Source of the DNA: VAZQ01 sp036502925
GTDB taxonomy: Bacteria; Pseudomonadota; Alphaproteobacteria; Rhizobiales; Xanthobacteraceae
NCBI GenBank assembly: GCA_036502925.1
Contig: DASXXS010000331.1
Location: 1-31,054, forward strand
Direction: 5' to 3'
Length of the DNA stretch: 31,054 nucleotides
The translations under genes and the position numbers were made by a program. Under the pieces are notes generated by a model. That model worked only from the letters and a program-made list of their open reading frames with translations, was not told the origin of the DNA and searched no databases. Positions within the stretch are counted from its first letter, which is position 1. Every line of letters begins with the position of its first letter. This document shows, one piece after another, positions 16,011 to 23,813 of the stretch.

Positions 16011-16067
16011 CCCGCGAAAGCGGGATCGTTTCAGCCTCCGAACTCGGAACGATCCGGGTCAAGCCCG
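16011..16067. repeat. Cluster of three inverted repeats (REP-like)
   Basis: CCCGC (16011-16015), GAAA, GCGGG (16020-16024) makes a five-pair hairpin with a GNRA-type loop. GGATCGTT (16023-16030) pairs perfectly with AACGATCC (16048-16055) over a 17-base spacer. CGGG (16055-16058) pairs with CCCG (16064-16067) around TCAAG. The overlap means that the folds compete. The layout resembles dispersed intergenic palindromes of alphaproteobacteria; other copies cannot be checked within this window. Confidence 0.55.
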
Positions 16068-16169
16068 AGACATACGACCGGCTTTGAACCGTTCTTTTGG
16101 CTTGAATAAAATGCCCGGTCAGGGGATACGAGCTGGCGGCGCGGGACGGCAATCTGCAAGTGTGACACC

Positions 16170-16247
16170 ATGCGCGAATTCGGCATCATCGGAGAGGTCG
16201 GCACCATGAGCGAATTCGCCACCACCCGCGAATTCGGTTCGGCGTAG
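16170..16247 (+). repeat. 18-bp tandem repeat, four units, encoding a possible 25-codon ORF
   Basis: Four 18-base units run from 16170 to 16241, three of them with a central GCGAATTCG-like core and the second (16188-16205) diverged. Read from the ATG at 16170, they give the six-residue periods MREFGI, IGEVGT, MSEFAT and TREFGS, then Ala and a TAG at 16245. No ribosome-binding site precedes the ATG. The stop lies ten bases before the ABC exporter start and in another frame. This is either a minisatellite or a small leader ORF; the periodicity is certain, its expression is not. Confidence 0.6.
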
Positions 16248-16257
16248 CGGACGGCAG

Positions 16258-18063
16258 ATGCTCCAATCCGTTTTTCCACCTTTGACCACCGATCCCCACA
16301 GCGCGCTTGTCGTTATTCGGCGGTTGGTCGTCGAGTTCGGGATCGGTCAATGGCGCCGCTATGCCTTGGCCTTCCTGCTGATGGGCGTCGTTGCGGCCTG
16401 CACGGCTATCCCCGCCTATTTGATCGGCGACATTGTCAATATGGCCAATGTCCAGCACAACTTTGCCGGCGTGGTCGCGATCGGGTCGGCAGCTGCCGTG
16501 ATCTTCGCGATCAAAGGCGTGGCGACCTACGGGCAATCCGTGATCCTGTCGCGCATCGCCAATCACATCATCGCCGAAAACCAGCGCCGCTTGTTCAGCA
16601 AGCTCCTCAACGAAAGCATCGGTTTTTTCTCCACTCGCCACTCTTCTGAATTTGCGGCCCGGCTTATGACGGGCGCGTCCGCCGCAACGCAAATCCTCAA
16701 TTTGCTCATCTCTTCGATCGGACGCGATCTCCTCTCGCTGATCGGGCTCGTCGGCGTCATGGTCTTGCAAGACCCGCTACTCTCGACGGTGACTCTCATC
16801 GTGTTCCCGCCCGCGATGTTGATCCTGCGCAAAATGATCAAGCGCGTTCGCGGCATCGCCAAGGCCCAGTTCACGGGCGGGACCCGCATCCTGGAGACAT
16901 TGCAGGAGACGCTGCAAGGCATCCGCATCGTCAAGGCGTTCACCCTCGAAGATGTCCTGCGCGCACGCTTTGACGCCAACGTTGCGGCCGTCGAGCGGGA
17001 GGCCAACAAAATGGCTCGCGTCGCCAGCCGCACCTCGCCTTTGATGGAGGTCCTGGGCGGCTTCGCCATCGCGGGTGTCTTGATTTATGGAGGCTACCGG
17101 GTCGTCGAGAACGTAGCATCTGGCGGAGCGCTCGTTTCGTTCATGATGGCGAGCTTGCTGGCCATGGAGCCGGCCAAGCGGCTCGCTCGCTTCAACATCG
17201 ACCTCAGCAGCAATCTGGTCGCGGTCAATATCCTGTTCGAGATCATCGACAGCGCCCCCACCGAGCCCACCGACGACGACCAGGCGCAACTTGTGCTCGC
17301 CAAGGGGCGCGTCGAGTTTTCCGGGGTCAATTTCGCCTATCGGCCCGGCGATCCCGTGATCCGCGGTTTATCATTCGTCGCCGAGCCGGCGCAGGTGACG
17401 GCGCTTGTCGGTCACTCGGGAGGTGGCAAATCGACAATTCTCAATTTGATTCCACGCTTCTGCGAGGTGGCGAGTGGCGTGATCGCCATTGACGGCCAGA
17501 ATATCGCTACGGTATCGCGGCGATCGTTGCGCCGGCAAATCGCCTATGTGGGTCAGGACGTCTTCCTGTTCCACGGGACCATCCGCGACAACATCGTCTT
17601 CGGCAGACCCGGGGCGAGCGAATCCGAGATCGTGGCGGCCGCCCGGGCCGCGCACGCACATGAATTCATCATGTCGTTTTCGGCGGGCTACGACACGCCG
17701 GTGGGTGAGCGCGGCCTGCAATTGTCGGGCGGCGAGCGTCAGCGCATCGCCATCGCGCGCGCCCTCATCAAGAATGCGCCGATCATCTTGCTGGACGAAG
17801 CCACCGCCGCGCTCGATTCGGAGTCCGAGCGCTATGTCCAAGACGCAATCGCAAAACTGTGCATGGGCCGCACCACCATCGTCATCGCCCATCGATTGGC
17901 CACCGTCATGCATGCCGATCGTATTCTGGTGATCGAAGCCGGCCAAATCGTCGAGACCGGGCGCCACGACGAGTTGCTTCGCAAGGGAGGTCGCTACGCC
18001 TCGTTCTGCCGCCTGCAGCTCGAGCAGCAGGCGAGGGTCGCGGAGGTGGCGCCCGTCCCCTGA
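16258..18063 (+). CDS. MsbA-like lipid/glycolipid ABC exporter, fused TM-ATPase half-transporter
   Basis: A type IV ABC half-transporter of 601 residues expected to work as a homodimer in the inner membrane, flipping lipid A-core or another lipid-linked saccharide. Residues 30-320 hold six membrane helices (for example YALAFLLMGVVAACTAIPAYL near the N-terminus). The ATPase part shows Walker A GHSGGGKS (about 384-391), the Q-loop in AYVGQDVFLFHG, signature LSGGERQRIAIARAL (from about 488), Walker B IILLDEA (about 508) and the H-loop in VIAHRLATV. It lies between galE and a glycan-lipid synthase on the same strand, consistent with LPS export. Only a poor ribosome-binding site precedes the ATG, and a small repeat ORF ends ten bases upstream. 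Confidence 0.92.
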   Translation: MLQSVFPPLTTDPHSALVVIRRLVVEFGIGQWRRYALAFLLMGVVAACTAIPAYLIGDIVNMANVQHNFAGVVAIGSAAAVIFAIKGVATYGQSVILSRIANHIIAENQRRLFSKLLNESIGFFSTRHSSEFAARLMTGASAATQILNLLISSIGRDLLSLIGLVGVMVLQDPLLSTVTLIVFPPAMLILRKMIKRVRGIAKAQFTGGTRILETLQETLQGIRIVKAFTLEDVLRARFDANVAAVEREANKMARVASRTSPLMEVLGGFAIAGVLIYGGYRVVENVASGGALVSFMMASLLAMEPAKRLARFNIDLSSNLVAVNILFEIIDSAPTEPTDDDQAQLVLAKGRVEFSGVNFAYRPGDPVIRGLSFVAEPAQVTALVGHSGGGKSTILNLIPRFCEVASGVIAIDGQNIATVSRRSLRRQIAYVGQDVFLFHGTIRDNIVFGRPGASESEIVAAARAAHAHEFIMSFSAGYDTPVGERGLQLSGGERQRIAIARALIKNAPIILLDEATAALDSESERYVQDAIAKLCMGRTTIVIAHRLATVMHADRILVIEAGQIVETGRHDELLRKGGRYASFCRLQLEQQARVAEVAPVP

Positions 18064-18252
18064 AGCGACGAGCAGCGCCGGTGCCATATCCCGTAAACGA
18101 TTTCTTTTATTCTTGAAAACGCGCTAGCCGCGGTCCGTCGGCGCGTCTCTCCGTTGTTCGATGGCCCGTTGGTGTGCTACGCAAATGGAGTTTCCCGACC
18201 CGGCAATGTCCGGCCCTTTGGCTGCGCCATTGCGCAACACAGCCCCGGCGCC

Positions 18253-19422
18253 ATGCCAGTCCTAGACGGATCGACGCCCGAGAGCGTCAGCGAAGTCGAT
18301 CCGCGGCATCCGCCGCCGCAATTGGACCGCCCGCGGCCCGCTCCCGAGCTCAGCATCGTCGTTCCGACCTTCAATGAGCGGGAGAACGTTCCACGTCTCA
18401 TCGACACGCTGAAGGCCGCTCTTCCCGACATTGCCTGGGAGCTCATCATCGTCGACGACAATTCTCCCGACGGGACCTCTGAGACGGCCAAGCGGATCGC
18501 CGCCGCCGATTCGCGTATACGCTGCATTCGCCGCGTTGGCCGGCGCGGCCTGGCGGGCGCCTGCCTGGAGGGAATCCTCGCGAGCCAGGCGCAATACGTC
18601 GCCGTGATGGACGGCGACCTCCAGCACGACGAAGGGCTGCTCATGCCCATGCTGCAGCGGTTGCGTAGCGACACCGCCAACCTGGTGGTGGCGACCCGCT
18701 ATGCCGACGGCGGCTCGGCCGCGGCACTGTCATCGCAGCGCGCCTGGCGCAGTCGCCTGGCCACCAGGCTTGCGCATCACTTGTTGAAGCTCGACCTCAG
18801 CGATCCCATGAGCGGGTTCTTCATGTTTCGGCGCGAGCCGGTCGAGAAGATCGCCCCCAGGCTCTCCACCCAGGGCTTCAAGATTCTGCTCGACATCGTG
18901 GTCACCGCCGGCGGCAGCCTGCGGATCGCCGAGCTGCCGTTCACGTTCCGCCAAAGGCGCTACGGCGAGAGCAAGCTCGATGCCGGCGTCGCGCTCGAAT
19001 ACCTCGGCCTGTTATTGGCCAAGGCGACCGACGACCGTGTGTCGCTGCGATTTACTCTTTTCTGCCAGGTGGGCGCGCTCGGCATCGGCGTGCATTTCGT
19101 CACTTTATCCCTCGCCTACGACCTGCTCGGGATCCAATTCGTATGGGCGCAGACGCTGGCGACGATGGTCGCCATCGCCAGCAATTTCGTCATCAACAAT
19201 GCGCTGACCTATCGCGACCGGCGCCTGCACGGCCTGACCTTCTTCAGCGGCCTCCTGCGCTTCTACCTCGTTTCGATGGCCGGCCTGGTCTCCAATATCG
19301 GCGTCAGCAATTGGCTGTTCGTCAGCGCCCAGAAATGGTGGGTGGCCGGCTTGGCCGGCGCGGTGATCGGCGTGGTCTGGAACTATGTAGTGGCATCGCA
19401 TTTTGTGTGGCGCAACCGGTGA
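18253..19422 (+). CDS. Polyprenyl-phosphate sugar synthase: GT2 (DPM1-like) fused to GtrA membrane domain
   Basis: A fusion of 389 residues from the ATG at 18253. The GT2 domain (about 30-250) resembles dolichol-phosphate mannose synthase: LSIVVPTFNERENVP, IIVDDNSPDGTSE, the metal-binding DGD at 120-122 in AVMDGDLQHDEG, DPMSGFFMFRRE and RQRRYGESKLD. Residues 265-385 are a GtrA-type domain with four membrane segments, ending in NYVVASHFVWRNR. Such proteins load a sugar on undecaprenyl phosphate, and the GtrA part is thought to help flip it. The frame is open upstream to a TTG at 18154, which would add 33 residues; no ribosome-binding site favours either. It is convergent, after 12 bases, with a GT39 transferase that could use the product. 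Confidence 0.9.
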   Translation: MPVLDGSTPESVSEVDPRHPPPQLDRPRPAPELSIVVPTFNERENVPRLIDTLKAALPDIAWELIIVDDNSPDGTSETAKRIAAADSRIRCIRRVGRRGLAGACLEGILASQAQYVAVMDGDLQHDEGLLMPMLQRLRSDTANLVVATRYADGGSAAALSSQRAWRSRLATRLAHHLLKLDLSDPMSGFFMFRREPVEKIAPRLSTQGFKILLDIVVTAGGSLRIAELPFTFRQRRYGESKLDAGVALEYLGLLLAKATDDRVSLRFTLFCQVGALGIGVHFVTLSLAYDLLGIQFVWAQTLATMVAIASNFVINNALTYRDRRLHGLTFFSGLLRFYLVSMAGLVSNIGVSNWLFVSAQKWWVAGLAGAVIGVVWNYVVASHFVWRNR

Positions 19423-19434
19423 TCCCGGTTCCGC

Positions 19435-20979
19435 TTACGGCTGCGGCGGCACGATCGCGTAGTTCACGGTCGCCGGGCTTCTCGGATAGAGCGTGTGTCG
19501 CGGCAGCGTGAGAGGCGGCTGGAGCTCGGCGCGCGGGAACGTCGCCTTGAGATTTGCCAGCATCTCGCCCGGGCCCTCCCAGAGCAGCACGGCGCCGCGC
19601 CGGGCGAGGTCGGCCGGGTCGATCCAGGGGCTCAATGCCGGTTCGCCATGCACAACGACATGCGGGCGGTCAGGCGAATAGACCGCCACCGTGTTGGCGG
19701 CAAATTCTCCAGCACCGGATGACACGATATCCGCCCCGCCCACATAGGCGAGCGGCATACCGGTCATCTCGCGCCATTGCCGGGTGACCGCCTCGGCCAA
19801 TAACTTCCCGGGAAACTGCGTCGCCTTTGGCCGGTCGCGCAGAAACGGCTCGAACAGCTCGACCGCCGCGTAGGCCGCCGGCATTCCGACCAACACGACG
19901 AGGCAAGCGCGCGCGAACAGGCGCAGCCGAACCGCGTCCATCGTCGGCGCAAAATACACCGCGGCCGCAAGCGGCATGAAAGTCCACAACGGGTAGCCCC
20001 ACATGGCGACGCCCAGCCGCCCCAGCAGCGCCAGGACCAGTGTGACGAAAACGAATGGACCGAGCGCCAGGGCCGTGACGTAGCGTCGCGCGAAGGCTCC
20101 TGCCGCGTCGCGCGGCGGCTCGTTGCGCCGCGACCGAGCCAGCACGATCGCGAGCAACGCGATTGTGGGTAGCAGGAAGAAGAGCTGGCTGGCGGTCCAG
20201 CGCAGCGGAAACCCGAGCCATTCGTACCAATGCATCGCCGATCTGGCGCGCACGTCGGCATACTGGAGCGGCAGGAAGTCATTCTCGAAGAGCCACACCA
20301 GATGCGGGAGGAATGTCGTCAGAGATGCGGCAGCCATCAGGTACGGGCCCGACGTCCGCCAAGCACGGCGTGCAAACGGATCAAGCAGAAGGACGAGTCC
20401 GATCGGCACCGCAAGCGCAACCACGCTATACTTGGTCCAGGCCGCGAGCGCGAGCCAGACGCCCGACAAGATCCAGTCGACGGTGCGCCCCGCCGTGATC
20501 GCCCGGTACACGAACAGGCCGGTCAAGGCCCACAACGGCAACTGCAGCACGTCATGATTGAATTTCACCGCGGTGAAATTGAAAAAATGCAGGCCCTCGA
20601 GCGCCAACACCGCGATGAGCGCATTCTGCGGGCTCGTGATCTTGAGACCGAGACGCCACACCGCATAGAGCGCGATCGCGGCAGCGAGCGGACCCAGCAG
20701 ATAAACCGCGTGAACGTCGCCTGCCGCGCGATAAGCCAGGTCGTCAATCCACCACGGCAGCGGCGGGTGTTTCCAATATCCGAGCTGCCACTCCTTTCCC
20801 AATGCCAACCCCTCGACCAGATCGAGCTGGAGATTGGGGCATACCAGGACAGGCAGCACGGTCCAAACGACGAGATGCAGGCCCAGCAGCCAGATCACCA
20901 CGCGGCCGGGTGCACGGCACGCGAACGCGATCACGCCGGCGATTGCGGGCTGCTTGCGTTGCACGATTGACTGTTCCAT
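19435..20979 (-). CDS. GT39 (ArnT/PMT-like) membrane glycosyltransferase
   Basis: A polytopic GT-C glycosyltransferase of 514 residues with about ten to twelve hydrophobic segments and a soluble periplasmic C-terminal part from about 390. The first loop contains LVEGLALGKEWQLGYWKHPPLPWW, typical of ArnT-like proteins, with the acidic residue that binds metal and the donor phosphate. FFNFTAVKFNHDVLQLPLWAL and AAWTKYSVVAL are also characteristic. Such enzymes take a sugar from undecaprenyl phosphate and add it to lipid A, core or a protein on the periplasmic face. The neighbouring convergent GT2-GtrA gene is a plausible source of the donor. The sugar and the acceptor are not predictable. It diverges from the oxygenase-like gene with 76 bases between them. 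Confidence 0.9.
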   Translation of the reverse strand: MEQSIVQRKQPAIAGVIAFACRAPGRVVIWLLGLHLVVWTVLPVLVCPNLQLDLVEGLALGKEWQLGYWKHPPLPWWIDDLAYRAAGDVHAVYLLGPLAAAIALYAVWRLGLKITSPQNALIAVLALEGLHFFNFTAVKFNHDVLQLPLWALTGLFVYRAITAGRTVDWILSGVWLALAAWTKYSVVALAVPIGLVLLLDPFARRAWRTSGPYLMAAASLTTFLPHLVWLFENDFLPLQYADVRARSAMHWYEWLGFPLRWTASQLFFLLPTIALLAIVLARSRRNEPPRDAAGAFARRYVTALALGPFVFVTLVLALLGRLGVAMWGYPLWTFMPLAAAVYFAPTMDAVRLRLFARACLVVLVGMPAAYAAVELFEPFLRDRPKATQFPGKLLAEAVTRQWREMTGMPLAYVGGADIVSSGAGEFAANTVAVYSPDRPHVVVHGEPALSPWIDPADLARRGAVLLWEGPGEMLANLKATFPRAELQPPLTLPRHTLYPRSPATVNYAIVPPQP

Positions 20980-21055
20980 AAGGATCGAGGCTACTCGGCG
21001 CCGGGCTCGGATTCAATGCGTTCCAAGCTTCAGGAACAGAGGTGCGACTTCAGGG

Positions 21056-21718
21056 ATGCCGCATAACTTCGATCTCGCTGCATTTCGCGCGACGCTGCTC
21101 GCAAGAGAACCGTTCGAGTATCTCGTCGTGCCGGGATTCATCAAGCAGGATGCGTTGGCGCGGATCAATGCCGACTATCCGAAGATATCCGAGCGGGGCA
21201 GCTTTCCAGCCAGCCAAGTCGCTTTCGGGCCGGCCTTTCAGGCTCTGCTCGACGACTTGGAAAGCGACGAGTTCCGCGAAGCCTTCGAGGAGAAGTTTGG
21301 CCTTGAGCTTGCCGGTCGCCCCACCACGACGACGGTCCGCGGCCGATGCGGCGTCGGCGACGGGAAGATCCACACCGACTCGGCGGGCAAGATCATCACG
21401 GTCCTGATCTACATGAATTCGCGCTGGGAGCAACCCGGAGGGCGCCTGCGCCTGTTGAGATCAGGCAGTAATCTCGACGACATCATCGTCGAAGTGCCAC
21501 CGGTCGAGGGGACGCTGCTCGCGTTCAAACGCGCCGACAATTCCTGGCACGGGCACGAACCCTTCGTCGGTGAACGGCGGGTTATCCAGTTCAACTGGGT
21601 GATGTCGGAAGGGAACCGGCAGATCGTCATGCTGCGGCATCATGCCTCGGCGTGGCTCAAGCGGGTGCTCGGATCGCTGCGTAACGGATCGAGACATGCC
21701 GTCCGCCGCGAGTGGTAG
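21056..21718 (+). CDS. 2-oxoglutarate/Fe(II) oxygenase-like protein
   Basis: A 220-residue protein with the double-stranded beta-helix marks of the 2OG-Fe(II) oxygenase superfamily. His106-x-Asp108 in GKIHTDSAGKIITVLIYMN provides two iron ligands, His165 or His167 in SWHGHEPF the third, and Arg174/Arg175 in GERRVIQFNW the 2-oxoglutarate contact. The pattern is closest to prolyl-4-hydroxylase-like proteins found in polysaccharide loci. The open frame reaches upstream to 20834, but that part is antisense to the GT39 gene, so the ATG at 21056 is chosen; AGAGG lies 13 bases upstream. It overlaps waaC by 23 bases and is probably co-transcribed with it. The substrate is unknown; hydroxylation of a sugar or acyl chain of LPS is only an inference. 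Confidence 0.78.
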   Translation: MPHNFDLAAFRATLLAREPFEYLVVPGFIKQDALARINADYPKISERGSFPASQVAFGPAFQALLDDLESDEFREAFEEKFGLELAGRPTTTTVRGRCGVGDGKIHTDSAGKIITVLIYMNSRWEQPGGRLRLLRSGSNLDDIIVEVPPVEGTLLAFKRADNSWHGHEPFVGERRVIQFNWVMSEGNRQIVMLRHHASAWLKRVLGSLRNGSRHAVRREW

Positions 21719-23015
21719 GAAAGTTCGGAATCAGGACACCAAAATTTGGCATCGCCCGGCAGGAGCCGATTTGCCCCTCGATCTTGCATCACTCCGGTAC
21801 CGGGACTTCCGCAGAATTCTGCTGATCAAGCTGTCGGCGGTAGGGGACGTCGTCCACACGATCCCGGTGCTGAACAAGCTGCGGCGACGTTATCCCTCGG
21901 CGCGCATCGATTGGCTGGTTACGCCCGCCATCGCCGAACTGCTCCGGCATCATCCGGCGATCACCAATGTCGTCGAGTTTGACCGCAACGAATGGTCGGC
22001 GCGGTGGCGCTGGTCGGCGTTCGCGAGCTCCGCGCGGCTCGCCACCAAGCTCAAGGCGGTCGATTACGATCTGGTGGTCGACATGCACGGCCAGTTCCGC
22101 ACCGCGGTGTTTGCCCTTGCGACCGGCGCGCCTGTGCGAATCGGGTTCGATCGCCCGCGTGCCGAGGTGTGGGAGGCGTCGGGTCGTACCCTGCCGGCGG
22201 AAGCGCGGAAACACGCCTGGAAGGGAGCCCGCGAGGGATCATGGCTTGCCTATACACACCACGTCCGCGTCCCGACGCTCGATGTGCACGCGGTCGATCG
22301 CTACCTCAGCGTCGGCCCGATGCTCGGCCTCGACGAGGCGGCGGCTGATTTCTCGTTTCCGATCCCGGCCGCCGCGACCGGTCGCATCGATCGGTTGCTG
22401 CAGGAACGCAGCATCGGCGGCGCCAGTCCGCGATATCTGCTGACGATCGCACCCGGAACCATCTGGGAGACCAAGCATTGGCGCAGCGAAGGGTTTGCCG
22501 AAGTGGCGCGTCACTTCTTGCGAAAAGGCTTTACCGTCGTGCTGATCGGATCGGCCCGCGAACGCGGGGCGTGCGACGAGGTCGCCACCCTGGCGCCGGG
22601 CTCTCTCAACCTCGCGGGTGAAACGACACTTACCGAGCTTGCCGCGATCATCCGCCGCTCGACGATCTGCCTGACGAATGATTCCGGCCCCATGCATCTC
22701 GCTGTTGCGCTCGCGCGGCCCGTGGTGAGCATATTCGGCCCGACCGATTCGGTCTGGATCGGCCCCTATCGACGGCCCGAGGCCGTCCTGCAGGCCGGCT
22801 TACCTTGCGCGCCGTGCTATCTTCGCCGGCTGAGCCGTTGCCCGCACGATCATGCCTGCATGCGCGAGGTTTCGGCGTATGCCGTGATCGAACGGATCGA
22901 AATGGGCTTGGGGGACGAAGCGACCGCCGCGCTGCCGGGCGCGCTATCAATCGAGCAAACCGATTGCCTTGGCGAGACCGGCCTAGATTCCGGAACGGGC
23001 GCTCAGCGCCGATAA
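21696..23015 (+). CDS. waaC: Lipopolysaccharide heptosyltransferase I-like GT9 (WaaC)
   Basis: A GT9 enzyme of 439 residues from the ATG at 21696, longer than typical WaaC (about 320-350) because of about 35 extra N-terminal residues and a C-terminal tail. The core motifs are ILLIKLSAVGDVVHTIPVL (WaaC-like GDVVHTIP), DMHGQFRTAVFALATGAPVRIGF, TIAPGTIWETKHW, LTNDSGPMHLAVALARPVV and SIFGPTDSVWIGPY. It should add the first heptose to Kdo. The N-terminus overlaps the oxygenase-like gene by 23 bases; a later start nearer the first strand of the fold is possible. The last 33 bases overlap the convergent GT2 gene, which explains the low-complexity tail. Confidence 0.88.
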   Translation: MPSAASGRKVRNQDTKIWHRPAGADLPLDLASLRYRDFRRILLIKLSAVGDVVHTIPVLNKLRRRYPSARIDWLVTPAIAELLRHHPAITNVVEFDRNEWSARWRWSAFASSARLATKLKAVDYDLVVDMHGQFRTAVFALATGAPVRIGFDRPRAEVWEASGRTLPAEARKHAWKGAREGSWLAYTHHVRVPTLDVHAVDRYLSVGPMLGLDEAAADFSFPIPAAATGRIDRLLQERSIGGASPRYLLTIAPGTIWETKHWRSEGFAEVARHFLRKGFTVVLIGSARERGACDEVATLAPGSLNLAGETTLTELAAIIRRSTICLTNDSGPMHLAVALARPVVSIFGPTDSVWIGPYRRPEAVLQAGLPCAPCYLRRLSRCPHDHACMREVSAYAVIERIEMGLGDEATAALPGALSIEQTDCLGETGLDSGTGAQRR

Positions 23016-23813
23016 TCCGGCAATTGCCTTGACCCGCTGACCGCGGATGAGCGCATCGAGCATGCGCTCGTTTTCGGGCAGCCGCGAACGATCGTTCTCG
23101 GGGTGCCAGAGATGCAGCACCGCGGTCGCGAACCGGCCATCCTTGCGCCGTGTTCCGATGCGCATCAAGCGAACGATGATATCGGAATCTTCGCGGCCCC
23201 AGCCGCTGAAGGTTGCATCGAAGCCGTCGACCCGATCGAGATCGCTGCGACGGATCGCCAGATTGGTGCCGCGCGCGCTCCGCCAGGCGCTGCCGCCGAC
23301 ACGACGCAACGGCCCAAGCGGCAAGCCCACAAGCGGCAACAGGCGATTGATCCCGCCGCTCAGCCGCGCCGATATCCACGACCAGAGGCCCCAGCGCTCC
23401 GGCTCGATGCGGTCGCGCAGGATCCGGGCCGTCATCGCCTCCGACAGCAGCACACGGTTGCCGGCGACAAACCAGCCGGGTTCGGCCAGGCGCCGATGCG
23501 CGGCGACGAAGCCCGGGCGCGGAATGCAGTCGCCGTCGAGAAAAACACAGACCCCACCCGAGCTCGCAAGGATGGCGAGATTCCTGATCTCGGCGAGGCG
23601 AAAGCCGCGATCCTCGTGCCTGACATGGATGAGGCGCTGGCCGACGCGTGAAGCCCAGGCCTCGGCCACCCGCGCGGTCGCGGGTCGGGAGCCGTCGTCG
23701 GCGACGATCGCCTCGAACTGCTGATCGGACTGCGCCGAAAGTCCGCGCAGCACGGCATCGAGCGCGTCTTCGCGATTGTACGTCGCGACGATGACGGAGA
23801 TCAGGTCAGTCAC
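22983..23813 (-). CDS. GT2 glycosyltransferase with GT27-type C-terminal region
   Basis: A soluble GT-A glycosyltransferase of 276 residues. It has ISVIVATYNRE near the N-terminus, VADDGS (37-42), the metal-binding DGD at 93-95 in VFLDGDCIPRPG, and the DATFSGWGREDSD segment (GWGRED at 204-209) seen in chondroitin-polymerase/GalNAc-transferase-like GT2/GT27 proteins, giving the catalytic acidic residues. The start is a GTG at 23813, eight bases inside the end of the upstream gene, with no clear ribosome-binding site, suggesting coupling. It follows a WaaE-like transferase and is convergent with waaC. It probably adds an outer-core or O-chain sugar. Confidence 0.87.
   Translation of the reverse strand: MTDLISVIVATYNREDALDAVLRGLSAQSDQQFEAIVADDGSRPATARVAEAWASRVGQRLIHVRHEDRGFRLAEIRNLAILASSGGVCVFLDGDCIPRPGFVAAHRRLAEPGWFVAGNRVLLSEAMTARILRDRIEPERWGLWSWISARLSGGINRLLPLVGLPLGPLRRVGGSAWRSARGTNLAIRRSDLDRVDGFDATFSGWGREDSDIIVRLMRIGTRRKDGRFATAVLHLWHPENDRSRLPENERMLDALIRGQRVKAIAGLSALSARSGI

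Larger units (their letters stand above)
15893..16257. other. 365-base intergenic region with hairpins and an 18-bp repeat
   Basis: No credible gene was found here. The frames that stay open on both strands lack family features and ribosome-binding sites. The region holds a cluster of inverted repeats (about 16011-16067) and an 18-base tandem repeat (16170-16241), both listed separately. The left part may serve as the 3' end of the galE transcript and the right part as leader of the MsbA-like gene. Confidence 0.7.

Noticed and set aside
16031..16279. Minus-strand 82-codon frame over the 18-bp repeat
   Set aside because: It runs through the hairpin cluster, lacks a ribosome-binding site and overlaps the exporter start; its periodicity only mirrors the repeat.
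20834..21055. Upstream extension of the oxygenase-like gene
   Set aside because: Composition is Arg/Thr-rich and the stretch is antisense to the start of the GT39 gene.
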